Shown here piece by piece: positions 1 through 21,375 of a DNA stretch of 64,000 nt. Position 1 is the first letter of the stretch. Each line of letters starts with the position of its first letter. Position numbers and translations under genes: made by a program. This DNA comes from Neoarius graeffei (lineage: Eukaryota > Chordata > Actinopteri > Siluriformes > Ariidae). The stretch lies in NCBI RefSeq assembly GCF_027579695.1, contig NC_083583.1, positions 21,190,099 to 21,254,098 on the forward strand. The letters run 5' to 3'. A model generated the notes under the pieces. That model made no database searches. It was not told the DNA's origin and saw only the letters and a list, made by a program, of their open reading frames with translations.

Positions 1-543
1 GTCTGTAAACGTCTGGGGACTGAGGAGACAAGTTGCTCAAGTTTAGGGATAGGAATGTTAACCCATTCTTGTCTAATGTAGGATTCTAGTTGCTCAACTG
101 TCTTAGGTCTTTTTTGTCGTATCTTCCGTTTTATGATGCGCCAAATGTTTTCTATGGGTGAAAGATCTGGGGCCTCATTTGTAAACGATGCGTACGCCAC
201 ATTCTACGCAAGCTTCGGTATTTATGAAAAGTGAACTTGACGGTAAAATGTGCGCACCTCCACGCAAGCTCTGACCCATGCGTACGCACACAAAAAAGGA
301 AAACGCGGAAAATGCGATCTCAGGAGGAAACGGGGAGGACGACCCGAAATTGGTTCAATAATTGAAGTTTAACACAAACATAACATCGCGCATCAAAGAC
401 GTGACTGACTTAACATTTATAATCCTTAATTTTGTGCACGTGTCTGGGTGCAGGTGATTAATGCGTAAATCCTAAAAGTATTTGTAACCATTCTTAGACC
501 ATTTCTAAACATTCAACCCTTTACTCATTCAGTTATGTTGTAG

Positions 544-908
544 GTGACAGTGGGTATCCGCTGAAACGGTGGCTGCTCACGCCATTTATGAACCCCCAAA
601 TGCCTGAGGAGACCACTTACAACCTGCGCCACAGCCAGGCACGTGCTGTTGTGGAGCGCACCATTGGGCTCCTGAAGGGCAGATGGCGTTGTCTGGATGC
701 CACGGGGGGAGCGCTATGTTACAGACCCGAAAAGGTCTGTAGGATTGTTAGGGCCTGTGCTGTGCTGCACAATGTGGCACAGCTACAAAACGTGCCTTTG
801 AAAGCTGAAGAGGTCAACCTTGATCTCGACCCCGATCCCTATCCCCAGGCATTCCACCCAAACGCAGGAGCCGTGCGCCAGCGCGAGGAGGTGATGCGTC
901 ACTTGTAA
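544..908 (+). pseudogene. Harbinger (HARBI1-type) transposase, C-terminal exon only
   Basis: Reads GDSGYPLKRWLLTPFMNPQM then RAVVERTIGLLKGRWRCLD and CRIVRACAVLHNVAQL, the second Asp and the terminal Glu region of a DDE_Tnp_4 domain. The GTGACAG start follows a TATGTTGTAG acceptor-like site. The N-terminal half with the first catalytic Asp is missing between 170 and 540, so the element cannot encode an active transposase. Confidence 0.85.
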
Positions 909-929
909 ATAATTAGGTATGGAAACAAA

Positions 930-1748
930 TGATTACTTTAAGAAATTCTTTAATGCTGGCATTTAATGCAGACAACTCATTTTTTATTTCCTTTAACTCG
1001 CGGGCGACCTCGCGGACGGCATCCACATGTTCCCGCTGCACCTGCAGCACTGCATTTGTTAGGACACAGGCGCTGGTGGCTGGTTTCAACATGGATGCAC
1101 ATGCATTGGAGGCCGTGGACGTCCTTGGGACCTCCGCTGCCACAGCCGACACACTGCTGGCCTCACTGGCACACCCAGCAACTCCGAGGGAATTTTTTTG
1201 TTAATAAAATACTTTTTCTGGATGAAGACTCATTTCAATTAATTTCACACCCATTTCAAACAAGGGGGCACACGTGCAATGTGAGGTGGTTCCTTGATAC
1301 ACAACCAAAAAAAAATTACATACCCGAGTCCTCCGCTGGTTCATGTGGCCCAGCATCGGTGTCACCCTCCTCCTCACGCACAACTCCACTCAGGAGGGTT
1401 TCCCCTATAATGCCAGCCAGTTTTTGATCCAGTGGGGTGAGCTCCGGCTCCCCCTTCCCCCCGCCCGTTGCACGGACGCTTTGGCGGTGTGCCGCGATCC
1501 TCTTCTTGGCGTCCACCTTTATGTCGGACCATTTTTTTTTTTACCTCTGCCATAGTACGGCCTTGTGAAGCTACAGAATTGACCGCATCGGCCACATGCT
1601 GCCATTCACACGTTTTTTTCGCATTTGTAACTCCCGTATTATGGCCTCCAAACAAAACAGCTCGACGCTGCTCCACTTCATCTACTAGCACTTCAACTTC
1701 ACAGTCGGTGAAGTTGCGCTTCTTTGTCTTTCCTTCTGTTTTGGGCAT
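930..1748 (-). pseudogene. Harbinger-associated Myb/SANT-like protein, frameshifted
   Basis: Minus-strand ORF starting at the ATG at 1746-1748: KRNFTDCEVEVLVDEVEQRR and ADAVNSVASQGRTMAEVKKK, a Myb/SANT-like trihelix that autonomous Harbingers use as the second protein. A run of nine or more T near 1531-1541 breaks the frame; the protein continues as VDAKKRIAAHRQSVRATGGG in the next frame. A coiled-coil exon (VREVARELKEIKNELSALNA) follows at 930-1150. Confidence 0.75.
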
Positions 1749-1903
1749 GTTGTCCACAGATATCAATATTCATTAAGGGCGTTTCGCTGAATATTTATAG
1801 GCAATTGTGGGTGTGTCTTGAGGTACGCACAGGTTCCGCAAACTTAGAGTGGATTGTCATTTATAAAGGGAAATTGGCGTGGAACATGCGTGCGCACGGT
1901 TTT

Positions 1904-2283
1904 CATCTCATCTCATCTCATTATCTCAAGCCGCTTTATCCTTCTACAGGGTCGCAGGCAAGCTGGAGCCTATCCCAGCTGACTACGGGCGAAAGGCGGG
2001 GTACACCCTGGACAAGTCGCCAGGTCATCACAGGGCTGACACATAGACACAGACAACCATTCACACTCACATTCACACCTACGGTCAATTTAGAGTCACC
2101 AGTTAACCTAACCTGCATGTCTTTGGACTGTGGGGGAAACCGGAGCGCCCGGAGGAAACCCACGCGGACACGGGGAGAACATGCAAACTCCACACAGAAA
2201 GGCCCTCGCCGGCCCCGGGGCTCGAACCCAGGACCTTCTTGCTGTGAGGCGACAGCGCTAACCACTACACCACCGTGCCGCCC
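1904..2283 (-). mobile_element. tRNA-derived SINE copy 1 (ATGAG-tailed family)
   Basis: Complete copy in minus orientation with a 13-bp duplication TGCGCACGGTTTT at 1891-1903 and 2284-2296. Head contains Pol III box A (GTGGTGTAGTGGTTAGCGC) and box B (GGTTCGAGCCC), then a long conserved body and a (CATCT/GATGA)n tail. Resembles the Mermaid/Merou group of fish SINEs by recall. Confidence 0.9.
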
Positions 2284-3835
2284 TGCGCACGGTTTTATAA
2301 ATCAGAATATTTCTGTGCGCACGCACATTCTGAGTTTCGTGCACACGCCATCTTCTGGCGTAAATCCTGTGCAAAGTTTTATAAATGAGGCCCCTGGACT
2401 GCAGCCTGGCCAGTTCAGTACCCGGACCCTTCTTCTACGCAGCCATGATGCTGTAATTGGTGCAGTATGTGGTTTGGCATTGTCATGTTGGAAAATGCAA
2501 GGTCTTCCCCGAAAGAGACGTCGTCTGGATGGGAGCATATGTTGCTCTAGAACCTGGATATACCTTTCAGCATTGATGGTGTCTTTCCAGATGTGTAAGC
2601 TGCCCATGCTACACGCACTAATGCAACCCCATACCATCAGAGATGCAGGCTTCTGAACTGAGCGCTGATAACAACTTGGGTCGTCCTTCTCCTCTTTAGT
2701 CCGAATGACACGGCGTCCCTGATTTCCATAAAGAACTTCAAATTTTGATTCGTCCGAACACAGAACAGTTTTCCACTTTGCCACAGTCCATTTTAAATGA
2801 GCCTTGGCCCAGAGAAGACGTCTGCACTTCTGGATCATGTTTAGATACGGCTTCTTCTTTGAACTATAGAGTTTTAGCTGGCAACGGCGGATGGCACGGT
2901 GAATTGTGTTCACAGATAATGTTCTCTGGAAATATTCCTGAGCCCATTTTGTGATTTCCAATACAGAAGCATGCATGTATGTGATGCAGTGCTGTCTAAG
3001 GGCCCGAAGATCACGGGCACCCAGTATGGTTTACCGGCCTTCACCCTTACGCACAGAGATTCTTCCAGGTTCTCTGAATCTTTTGATGATATTATGCACT
3101 GTAGATGATATGTTCAAACTCTTTGCAATTTTACACTGTCGAACTCCTTTATGATATTGCTCCACTATTTGTCGGCGCAGAATTAGGGGGATTAGTGATC
3201 CTCTTCCCATCTTTACTTCTGAGAGCCGCTGCCACTCCAAGATGCTCTTTTTATACCCAGTCATGTTAATGACCTATTGCCAATTGACCTAATGAGTTGC
3301 AATTTGGTCCTCCAGCTGTTCCTTTTTTGCACCTTTAACTTTTCCAGCCTCTTATTGCCCCTGTCCCAACTTTCTTGAGATGTGTTGCTGTCATGAAATT
3401 TCAAATGAGCCAATATTTGGCATGAAATTTCAAAATGTCTCACTTTCGACATTTGATATGTTGTCTATGTTCCATTGTGAATACAATATTGGTTTTTGAG
3501 ATTTGTAAATTATTGCATTCCGTTTTTATTTACAATTTGTACTTTGTCCCAACTTTTTTGGAATCAGGGTTGTAGTATTCCTTTGTACATGCATACAGCA
3601 CTTTTGGAACATGCATCTCAACTCTGACACAAGGCTTCTTGTCGGTCTGTGGTCAGCTCTGCGTTGTACACAAAGCAACAAGACAACAGTTTGCAAGGCC
3701 ACATGTGAATGGGAATATTAGTGGAATATTCATTTTCATTAGCCATGTAAACAGTTTAGTTGGAATATCGTCTTTCTCAGAATAAGGACAAAAACCAGAA
3801 TATGCTGTGCATGTAAATGTAGTGATTGCTGCTTA

Positions 3836-5428
3836 CAGTGGGGCAAAAAAGTATTTAGTCAGTCACCAATTGTGCAAGTTCTCCCACTTAAAAAGATGAG
3901 AGAGGCCTGTAATTTTCATCATAGGTACACTTCAACTATGAGAGACAAAATGAGAAAAAAAAATCCAGAAAATCACATTGTCTGATTTTTTCAATAATTT
4001 ATTTGCAAATTATGGTGGAAAATAAGTATTTGGTCAATAACAAAAGTTCATCTCAATACTTTGTTATATACCCTTTGTTGGCAATGACAGAGGTCAAACA
4101 TTTTCTATAAGTCTTCACAAGGTTGCTGGTATTTTGGCCCATTCCTCCATGCAGATTTCCTCTAGAGCAGTGATGTTTTGGGGCTCTCGCTGGGCAACAC
4201 AGACTTTCAACTCCCTCCAAAGATTTTCTATGGGGTTGAGATCTGGAGACTGGCTAGGCCACTCCAGGACCTTGAAATGCTTCTTACGAAGCCACTCCTT
4301 CGTTGTCCGGGCGGTGTGTTTGGGATCATTGTCATGCTGAAAGACCCAGCTACGTTTCATCTTCAATGCCCTTGCTGATGGAAGGAGGTTTTCACTCAAA
4401 ATCTCACGATACATGGCCCCATTCATTCTTTCCTTTACACGGATCAGTCGTCCTGGTCCCTTTGCAGAAAAACAGCCCTAAAGCATGATGTTTCCACCCC
4501 CATGCTTCACAGTAGGTATGGTGTTCTTTGGACGCAACTCAGCATTCTTTCTCCTCCAAACACGACAAGTTGAGTTTTTACCAAAAAGTTCTATTTTGGT
4601 TTCATCTGACCATATGACATTCTCCCAATCCTCTTCTGGATCATCCAAATGCTCTCTAGCAAACTTCAGACAGGCCTGGACATGTACTGGCTTAAGCAGG
4701 GGGACACGTCTGGCACTGCAGGATTTGAGTCCCTGGCAGCGTAGTGTGTTACTGATGGTAGCCTTTGTTACTTTGGTCCCAGCTCTCTGCAGGTCATTCA
4801 CTAGGTCCCCCCGTGTGGTTCTGGGATTTTTGCTCACCGTTCTTGTGATCATTTTGACCCCACGGGGTGAGATCTTGCATGGAGCCCCAGATCGAGGGAG
4901 ATTATCAGTGGTCTTGTATGTCTTCCATTTTCTGATAATTGCTCCCACAGTTGATTTCTTCACACCAAGCTGCTTACCTATTGCAGATTCAGTCTTCCCA
5001 GCCTGGTGCAGGTCTACAATTTTGTTTCTGGTGTCCTTTGACAGCTCTCTGGTCTTGGCCATAGTGGAGTTTGGAGTGTGACTGTTTGAGGTTGTGGACA
5101 GGTGTCTTTTATACTGATAACGAGTTCAAACAGGTGCCATTAATACAGGTAACGAGTGGAGGACAGAGGAGCCTCTTAAAGAAGTTGTTACAGGTCTGTG
5201 AGAGCCAGAAATCTTGCTTGTTTGTAGGTGACCAAATACTTATTTTACAGAGGAATTTACCAATTAATTCATTAAAAATCCTACGATGTGATTTCCTGGA
5301 TTCTTTCCCCCCATTCTGTCTCTCATAGTTGAAGTGTACGTATGATGAAAATTACAGGCCTCTCTCATCTTTTTAAGTGGGAGAACTTGCACAATTGGTG
5401 GCTGACTAAATACTTTTTTGCCCCACTG
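3836..5428 (-). mobile_element. Tc1-like transposon (second family), full length
   Basis: 1593 bp between TA dinucleotides (3834-3835, 5429-5430), with inverted ends CAGTGGGGCAAAAAAGTATT. Lies inside the last clcn4 intron. Encodes an almost intact Tc1-like transposase on the minus strand. Confidence 0.94.
4115..5062 (-). pseudogene. Tc1-like transposase with one nonsense codon
   Basis: [20 protein letters not shown] starts a paired-type HTH; then RRGxP-like linker PRSGAPCKI, first catalytic motif [13 protein letters not shown], second [13 protein letters not shown] and third [15 protein letters not shown] (DD34E). A TAG replaces the expected Trp between NIML and GCFSAKG near 4485; the same frame then continues. 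A TGA appears early after AKIPATL, so the last residues are also lost. Confidence 0.9.
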
Positions 5429-5471
5429 TATGTATACAGGACTCATATGCAAACTCATTTATCAGGATATA

Positions 5472-5568
5472 CACTCACTTTCCACTTTATTAGAAAGTTG
5501 GTTTGAGCATTTCAGATACCACTAATCTCCTGGGATTTTTACATTAATAAAGTGGACAGTGAGTATAC
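5472..5568. mobile_element. Very short Tc1-derived MITE
   Basis: About 97 bp with imperfect inverted ends (CACTCACTTTCCACTTTATT and AATAAAGTGGACAGTGAGTA) and the piece TTTCAGAT..CTCCTGGGATTTT seen in the larger Tc1-like remnants at 11160 and 42900. Looks like a deletion product of that family. Confidence 0.65.
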
Positions 5569-5583
5569 ATATGTGTGGGTGCA

Positions 5584-5612
5584 GATAGATGGATGGATGG
5601 ATGGATGGATAG
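5584..5612. repeat. (GGAT)n microsatellite
   Basis: Short GGAT/GATA repeat in the last clcn4 intron. Confidence 0.85.
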
Positions 5613-5723
5613 ATAGAGACAGACAGAGATTTAAAGGCAAGTTAATAATTATTCCTGGTCTAGGTTGGTATATTTTTTCTTTTTCCACTGGACTGATACT
5701 GTGTGTTGATTAGGAGCTCTTAC

Positions 5724-15486
<9,763 letters not shown>

Positions 15487-16196
15487 TTAAGAAAAGATCA
15501 CACTGTCAGCTAAAAACAAATCTAACAACATGGCTTACAAGTCAAAAATGAGCAAGACTTACAAGTTGTGTTTTTACCAAATACATGTATTACAGTGTCC
15601 CACTGTACACAAAGTACCGGTTACAGAAAAATCAATCAAGTTCTAGATAATAAGTGCTGTAAAAAATTTGCAAGCTGCAAGGAGCTTCTTAAAGGTCCCA
15701 TGGCATGGTGGTTTGTTGATGCTTTAAACGGGCTCGTGGAGGTTTCCGGATGTTATATCCGCAGCCTTTCTCGAAATGAACCCTCGGCATGTAGATATAG
15801 CCTCCTGGGAGAAAGCCCCATTTCAGCGCTTTTCCCAGTGCATCGTTTTGCTAATGAGAAGCAGGAGGCGGGGAAGGGTAGAGGGTGGGGGCGGGTCTTA
15901 TCATTAATATTCATGACATGTAAACGTGTTACCTCTGATTGGCTAACAGCACTGTGACGCTACCTCCAGTGGGTCAGAACAAGCGGATGTGGGTGTCTTA
16001 CTATGGCGAGAGAGAAGGAACAAACCGCGAAGGGAAAAACACCGCGCGCTGACGTCATTAAGGTGCGACGCGAGGAAATAAAATAAATTCAACAAATGTT
16101 TGGGTTTTTACTGAACAAACAAACAAATAAAATGAACGAGTGACTTAAAAAAAAGAATGTGGGTGTCTTTGTAAAAACTGTTTTGATTGGCTATTA

Positions 16197-16503
16197 TAAC
16201 AGAGCATGCTGCATGCTTTTTGGTTTTGTAGCGCAGAGTACCTGGCTAACTGCAGGAAGCGGTTAGCTGCACAGCTAATGTAGCCACTGCAAGGCTAACG
16301 TGGCACCGATTTTAAAACACGGCAAAACATAAGCTCATAAGTTACAGTCAATTTCCAGACTAAACTCAGTTTAACAGAGCATGCTGCATGCTTTTTGGTT
16401 TTGTAGTGCAGAGTACCTGGCTAACTGCAGGAAGCGGTTAGCTGCACAGCTAATGTAGCCATTGCAAGGCTAACGTGGCACCGATTTTAAAACACGGCAA
16501 AAC
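16197..16503. repeat. Tandem duplication inside the Kolobok element
   Basis: A block of about 130 bp beginning TAACAGAGCATGCTGCATGC occurs at 16197-16328 and again at 16372-16503 (offset 175 bp), with only a few substitutions. Confidence 0.9.
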
Positions 16504-16513
16504 GACTTAACAG

Positions 16514-16891
16514 TTATACACTTACTTGTTCGGTGTTTGTGGCTGATGCGGCAGGGATGCTTGGTACAGACCCAGGCTTCAGTGACAGTTGATGTGCAAA
16601 ACCTGCCCTGTACTGTCCCAAGTTGTGGAAACATTCATCAGGAAAATGCTTCCGACAAACATACACCGTCTTAGGTAGACTCGACAGCGTATTATTGGAG
16701 TAAATAAAATTAAGCCACTGCGTCTTCAGGGGCTCTCCCGTCGGCAGTAAAAACATACTCCTTTCTGTGTTGTCACATCCATGTGCAGCGCAACTTCCAT
16801 GTTTGGTGGCAACTTTTGAGCTGGGCGGGCAATCCATACAGTGGGTGGGAATCCGGGGGGGGGGGATCATCTCCCTTGCTGACGTAGGCAA
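16514..16891 (-). pseudogene. THAP-domain protein fragment of Kolobok element
   Basis: 125-residue frame with the C2CH zinc module: CAAHGCDNTERSMFLL, then VYVCRKHFPDECF (C-x2-H) and the closing LKPGSVPSI like the THAP AVPTIF box. The frame has an N-terminal extension before the zinc module, so the true start may be internal. THAP domains bind transposon ends. Confidence 0.75.
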
Positions 16892-17402
16892 GGGAAGAGT
16901 TTATCAACGCGCTGTTTTGACGCGCCATTCTCAAATGTTGGGCATAGTTTGGTTTACACATTATGAAATTTCTAGCCACTGGGGTGATTTAAGGAGGTCA
17001 GAGGAACTCATTTTAACGTTAAAAAACCTCAGAAAGTGAAAATTTCATGCCATGGGACCTTTAAAATTCTCAGGGACAGCATTATAAAACAACACTCACT
17101 ACAGAGCCATAGCAAAAAACTTAAAGCATATAAAGCATATACACAGAGCCATGGCCTCACTTTCGTTTATAAATGCTTTGAGACCTCAAGAATGGCACAG
17201 GAATAGTTTTAAGCATTAACAATAAATCTAATATAGTAATTTTTATGATTAAAGTGATTTATATAGATAGCGGTCTGAGTGAATGGTCTTGATGTCCGTA
17301 ACGTCACAACAGGAAGTCTATCGGTCTCATCGCCATTTCTGCTATACTAAAACACAGAGCTGACTGCAACTCCGATCCTCCATTTTGAGCTAATTTATCG
17401 CC

Positions 17403-17702
17403 ATGCCATGTAGATGTGTTGCTGGCCGGTGCAGCAACATGACAGAAGGTGGATTTATGTTGCATTCATGGCCCAAGAATGTTCAAACTGCAAAGATTTG
17501 GACGTGTTTTGCGAGAAGTTCACGGGCACAGTGGGCGCCTATGAAATGGTTTCTCCTCTGTTCTGCACATTTTACTGAAGACTTGTACGAAACCTCTGAT
17601 CTGTTGAGGAGCGTTGGCTACAAGCCTGTATTGAAAGAGGGTGCAGTACCAATAATTAAAGAAAAAGAAAACTACAAGAAAAGGAAAGTATTTATTTTTT
17701 AA
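17403..17702 (+). pseudogene. Second THAP-domain ORF
   Basis: 99 residues: MPCRCVAGRCSN (first two Cys), FLLCSAHFTEDLYE (C-x2-H) and LKEGAVPIIKEK (AVPTIF-like). ATG has a good context (TCGCCATGC). Ends of the carrying element were not resolved; the upstream TTAA at about 17251 has no clear partner. Could be an exon of another Kolobok copy. Confidence 0.7.
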
Positions 17703-18049
17703 AAGGAAAGTGAGTTCAGTTGCACCAGTCCTCCCAGAGTGAGCCAAGGGTTGTTGCTAAAACCCGGGATGGGACAGGACGTGACATATCGCTTGGGCAG
17801 TGATACATATCGCCCCGCAGTTGTTACTAAAACTGGTAACATCCCGTTCCATCCCGGGTTTTAGTAATTGCCTGAGCCCAGCAGTAATGGCGGAATACAC
17901 AGTATGAAGGAAAGTCAATGAGTGGAGCAGCCGTCTTATTTCTAAACTGGATATCGCTGCCATCTCGCCCTTACGTGGAAGAAGTGAATGAACGGAGAAC
18001 TGAATGAACAACTGAAAGTCAGATTGTTTCAAAAACAATCGGCCACAAG

Positions 18050-19470
18050 ATCAGCCTTTAAGAAGCGAGAACACAGACAGGTAAGCTCCGACTCTCATTT
18101 GGATAAAAAAACCCAACACGTTTACCTGCATTTAGATTAATACATGTAACTTGTATCTGATTATTTAATTAGCCTTTTACGTTTTATCAGTGAAAATGCA
18201 TGCATGTACATGTATGTTGCATAAGTTATAACACCTATCCTGTTTTAATGAGAGTCAACCCACAGTCAGTGAAGTCAAGTCAGTCTTAGTTGAGCAAGTT
18301 GGTAACGGGATTCCTTACTTTCACCATAAATTTTTATTTAAATGACTTTGGTCTATAGCTGTAAAAGGCCTCGGCCTTAAAACCAGTTCTTGCTGTGAAG
18401 TCACGGCATGGCTGGCTCACCGGGGCAGCTCAAATGCCAACTTTGCGGTCGATTTTTACTCTCAAAAATACATATTTTTTTATTTCCATTTATGCAGCAT
18501 ACAAGAGTCAAGGATGGAGATACGATCCACTCAGAAATGTATTTAAAAATAAAGGTTCTGCGTATCTCCTTTAAACATCCCTGCCGGCACAATGGTTTGA
18601 TAATATGCCGGTGAATAGTTCAAAACGAATTGGGATTTCAAACTGCACTCTCAGCCTAATGATAAGGTGGGCAGGAGTGAAGTCAGCATTTACGCGAAAA
18701 GAGTTGCAGTACGATCTGAAAGCAGCCATAACAACAGTTATACAGGGAACAATAAACAATTAATTGGACCGCTTTGCTACACATCATGTAAAGCTTCTCT
18801 GCAAAAAAGGAAGCCAAGAGATGCATGACAAAAAAAAAAAAAAAAATCTATGAAGGATTTTGAAATTGTGAGTCCATCAGGGAAACCAGCTTAATCTTGG
18901 GGAACTGAATCCATGAAGAATGTGCCAAAATTTAACCATAATCCAGCTGAAAGGTAATTATTTCTTACCATAGATGTCTTGAAGCTGTAACTGCCAACAA
19001 TGGCCTTGACACAAAGTACTTAGGTTGGTAATTTGTGATGTCTGAGTGCTTTTTTCCCTTTCAATTTATTTTTTAAACATATCTTTCTTCAGGATTATGA
19101 ATACACACTTTTTTGTTCATATTCATAAATCCAGTAATGTGTGTAAATTTAAAATAGATGTACATTATACATTGGAAGTATATTAAATAACAAAAAGAAA
19201 AGTGCTTTAACAGTTGCTTTCCCTCAATGTATAGGCCATTTGTGCTGTAATGTGTGTCTTGGAGCCACAAGTGAAAGCTGAAAGTGACCTTGACCATGAA
19301 CAGACTAACACCAATGGAAATGTTGTGTTGGCATTTTATTTTGAGTCTGTTTAGGAGGGATCTCAGTTGGCCCTGAAAAGTGTGAAGAAGAAGAAGAAGA
19401 AGAAGAAGAAGAAGAAGAAGAAACAAGCTCACCTTTCACTGCCAACCAGGGTTTTACTTTAGTATATTAG
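18050..19470. other. Gene-free stretch
   Basis: No coding signal. Contains a poly-A run near 18831-18846 and an (AAG)n tract at about 19384-19422; the piece TTCTTGCTGTGAAGTCACGG near 18388 looks repeat-derived. Confidence 0.6.
19384..19422. repeat. (AAG)n microsatellite
   Basis: About 12 to 13 uninterrupted AAG units. Confidence 0.95.
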
Positions 19471-19477
19471 ACACATA

Positions 19478-20544
19478 CACTGCAACCCCACTATAATGAG
19501 CTCTTTTACTACGAGTTTTCGCATATAACAAACTAAGTTTGTGTCCCCCACCTTTAACAACAATGAGTCAGCCTCTTCAAAAAAATATCACTGTGTCACA
19601 TCCACGTGCATTTGCACTACGTGCTCCAAGCGCCATTAGGACTAATTATAGTACTATGCACCTGTTCCAGATTAGAGCGTAATCACAGCACGCACTTATA
19701 AGGACTCTCTAAACACACAGAATTGGCAAAGTATACGCACTGTACCTAGTTCTCACATTACTAAGCCTTGTATCTGTGTATTGCTTTTCTGGTTTTGACT
19801 TTGTTTTGTGTATTTGGACTCTACCTTTTGTCTTTGCCTCTGCCATTCTGTTTGTGCCTCACATGATCATTGCCAGTTTCACGCCCCTGCCTCTGTCTTA
19901 CATTTTTTTTTTTACTGTTTGCCTGCCTAACTAACAATCATCAAGAACGGTGATCAAAGGATTGATAAAAGGATGAAATGACTGCTGATACCGCTAAACT
20001 TAACACCTAGCTAAAGTGTACCAGCGACGTTTTTATACCCCCTTTCCAGCCCCGCAACATGACATAAATGATATCGTCAGTGATTTGCAACACATGAATG
20101 AACTGAATGGTGAAGATTTAGAAAAAATAGCGAATCAGTGGGTGGGCATTGACAACGATACACCAGTAACCTCTGCCATTTCCATAAAACATGAAGAAAT
20201 CATCATGTCCGTTCGGGATCCTTTAACTCAGTCAATGAACTGTGATAGTGACTCAAAAGGAGAAATCTGTGATAAGGAGAAGGTGCCTAAAATTTCACAT
20301 ATAACATGAGTGTTGTGTGACAAGTGGGTCCATTTCAGTATTACAAACTTTTCGGAATAACAAACTATGAACTAAGTGTTATTCTGTCACTTGTTCATTT
20401 GACACTGAAATTTCTTGTCTAGAAATTCAGGACTTCTTGTACGTGACTTCTGCACTTGTTGTACATCACTCTGGATAACAGTGTCTATTAAATGCCTGTA
20501 ATGTAAACGCCCCCCAAGGAGTTCGCTATAGTGGGATTGCAGTG
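19478..20544. mobile_element. Tigger/pogo-type DNA transposon, deleted
   Basis: 1067 bp between TA dinucleotides (19476-19477, 20545-20546) with inverted ends CACTGCAAYCCCACTATA. The TA target and CACTGCA..CCC ends fit pogo/Tigger. Only a short transposase tail remains. Confidence 0.8.
20016..20309 (+). pseudogene. Tigger transposase C-terminal fragment
   Basis: 97 residues, acidic, with ELNGEDLEKIANQWVGIDND, similar in character to the C-terminal tail of Tigger/jerky transposases. The DDE core and CENP-B-like DNA-binding domains are absent. Confidence 0.6.
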
Positions 20545-20546
20545 TA

Positions 20547-21100
20547 TTATATTTACATATTTTAGTGCCACTTTTCACCCACACAAGCCAAATGTTACAT
20601 TAAAAATTTTGTATTTCCATGTCCAGCAGTTTTCTACTTTAATTAAAATGGCTTAGCATTAGAATAATTAGCTTCACATGAAAACCCATTTATTCATCTG
20701 ATCAATCAATTAGGCTAAGGACGGCAAGAAATAATAACTATGACAGTTTTAGCTGTTAATATCCATCTGTTAATGTTAAAAAGAAAACATTCAAAGACTT
20801 CCTGGTTATAAATCACAGATCTCTGTTAGCTCACAAGATGCAGGTCATGTGATGTTGGAGCAAACCATTCCTTACTGAGACAGACTTTTTGCTTAGGATA
20901 ATGTTTCACATAAAATGTCAAAGCATTTCACAATAATTATCATAGTAGTATTAAATGCTATATTTATGAATAATTATATCTAAATATGTGTCTTTATTTA
21001 TATAGCTAAATGTCTTGATAATATGTTGCTAAATAGCTGTGTACTGAATAGAAACTTAAAAGCAATAATAATAAGAAGAAAATTATGAAGTTATATATGA
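20547..21100. other. Gene-free AT-rich stretch
   Basis: Nothing beyond AT-rich sequence is visible. Confidence 0.6.
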
Positions 21101-21104
21101 CATT

Positions 21105-21375
21105 ACATGGTGGTGCAAAGACATGAAGTTTATCTTCAAGTGGTGAATGTATATATCATGAATGAGCAGCGTGAACGAGTGATATATTTTTCAACACAAG
21201 AAGATAAGAAGTTTATCTTCATGCCACCATGTAATGTTCTTTATATTTTATGGACATATCCACAAAAAAAAAAAATCAAAAGAATTTTTAATCAAAAGGT
21301 TCGTCATTGACTCATTCAATATCATTCTAGCTGAATGGACTATATCTGATATACCACTCAACACCAGCCAGTATT
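21105..21375. repeat. Hairpin-forming repeat
   Basis: ACATTACATGGTGG near 21101 is matched by CCACCATGTAATGT near 21222-21238, with AAGTTTATCTTC on both arms. It is followed by CTAGCTGAATGGACTATATC and TGATATACCACTCA, a block also found at 29685-29710 and 31346-31370. Confidence 0.75.

Larger units (their letters stand above)
170..2393. mobile_element. PIF/Harbinger DNA transposon inserted in Tc1-like copy A
   Basis: Terminal inverted repeats GGGCCTCATTTRTAAA at 170 and ending 2393, flanked by a 3-bp duplication CTG (167-169 and 2394-2396); comparison with the uninterrupted copy at 59550-59580 shows the CTG once. A CWG duplication is known for some fish Harbinger families. Contains a HARBI1-type transposase fragment, a Myb/SANT-like ORF on the other strand and a SINE. 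Confidence 0.9.
1..3572 (-). mobile_element. Tc1-like transposon copy A, split by Harbinger insertion, left end cut by window
   Basis: Same family as the complete copy at 59134-60739. Its right terminal repeat ends GGAATCAGGGTTG at 3572, followed by TA. Positions 1-169 match 59394-59562 and the sequence resumes after 2396. Transposase is on the minus strand: helix-turn-helix part around 3031-3264 and catalytic part at 2397-2976, with [18 protein letters not shown] (first Asp region) and [11 protein letters not shown] (second Asp). Stop codons and frameshifts make it a pseudogene. Confidence 0.92.
15693..17060. mobile_element. Kolobok-type DNA transposon with THAP ORF
   Basis: 1368 bp with perfect 15-bp inverted ends AGGTCCCATGGCATG, flanked by TTAA on both sides (15689-15692, 17061-17064). 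TTAA target plus a THAP-domain ORF are hallmarks of Kolobok. The catalytic transposase domain is not visible, so it is non-autonomous. Confidence 0.88.

Noticed and set aside
1936-2265. Recurrent frames of 60-130 codons reading through SINE copies (both strands, also at 9982, 24068, 35643, 50037, 57379)
   Set aside because: All are translations of the Pol III-derived SINE body; the repeated peptide words reflect the repeat, not a protein family.
1724-2656. Long open frame of 310 codons on the plus strand
   Set aside because: It runs through Harbinger end, SINE and Tc1 sequence on the non-coding strand; no domain and no codon conservation. Shadow of repeats.
17251-18420. Attempt to define ends of a Kolobok element around the THAP ORF at 17403
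   Set aside because: TTAA sites are present but no pair with matching inverted ends was found by eye.
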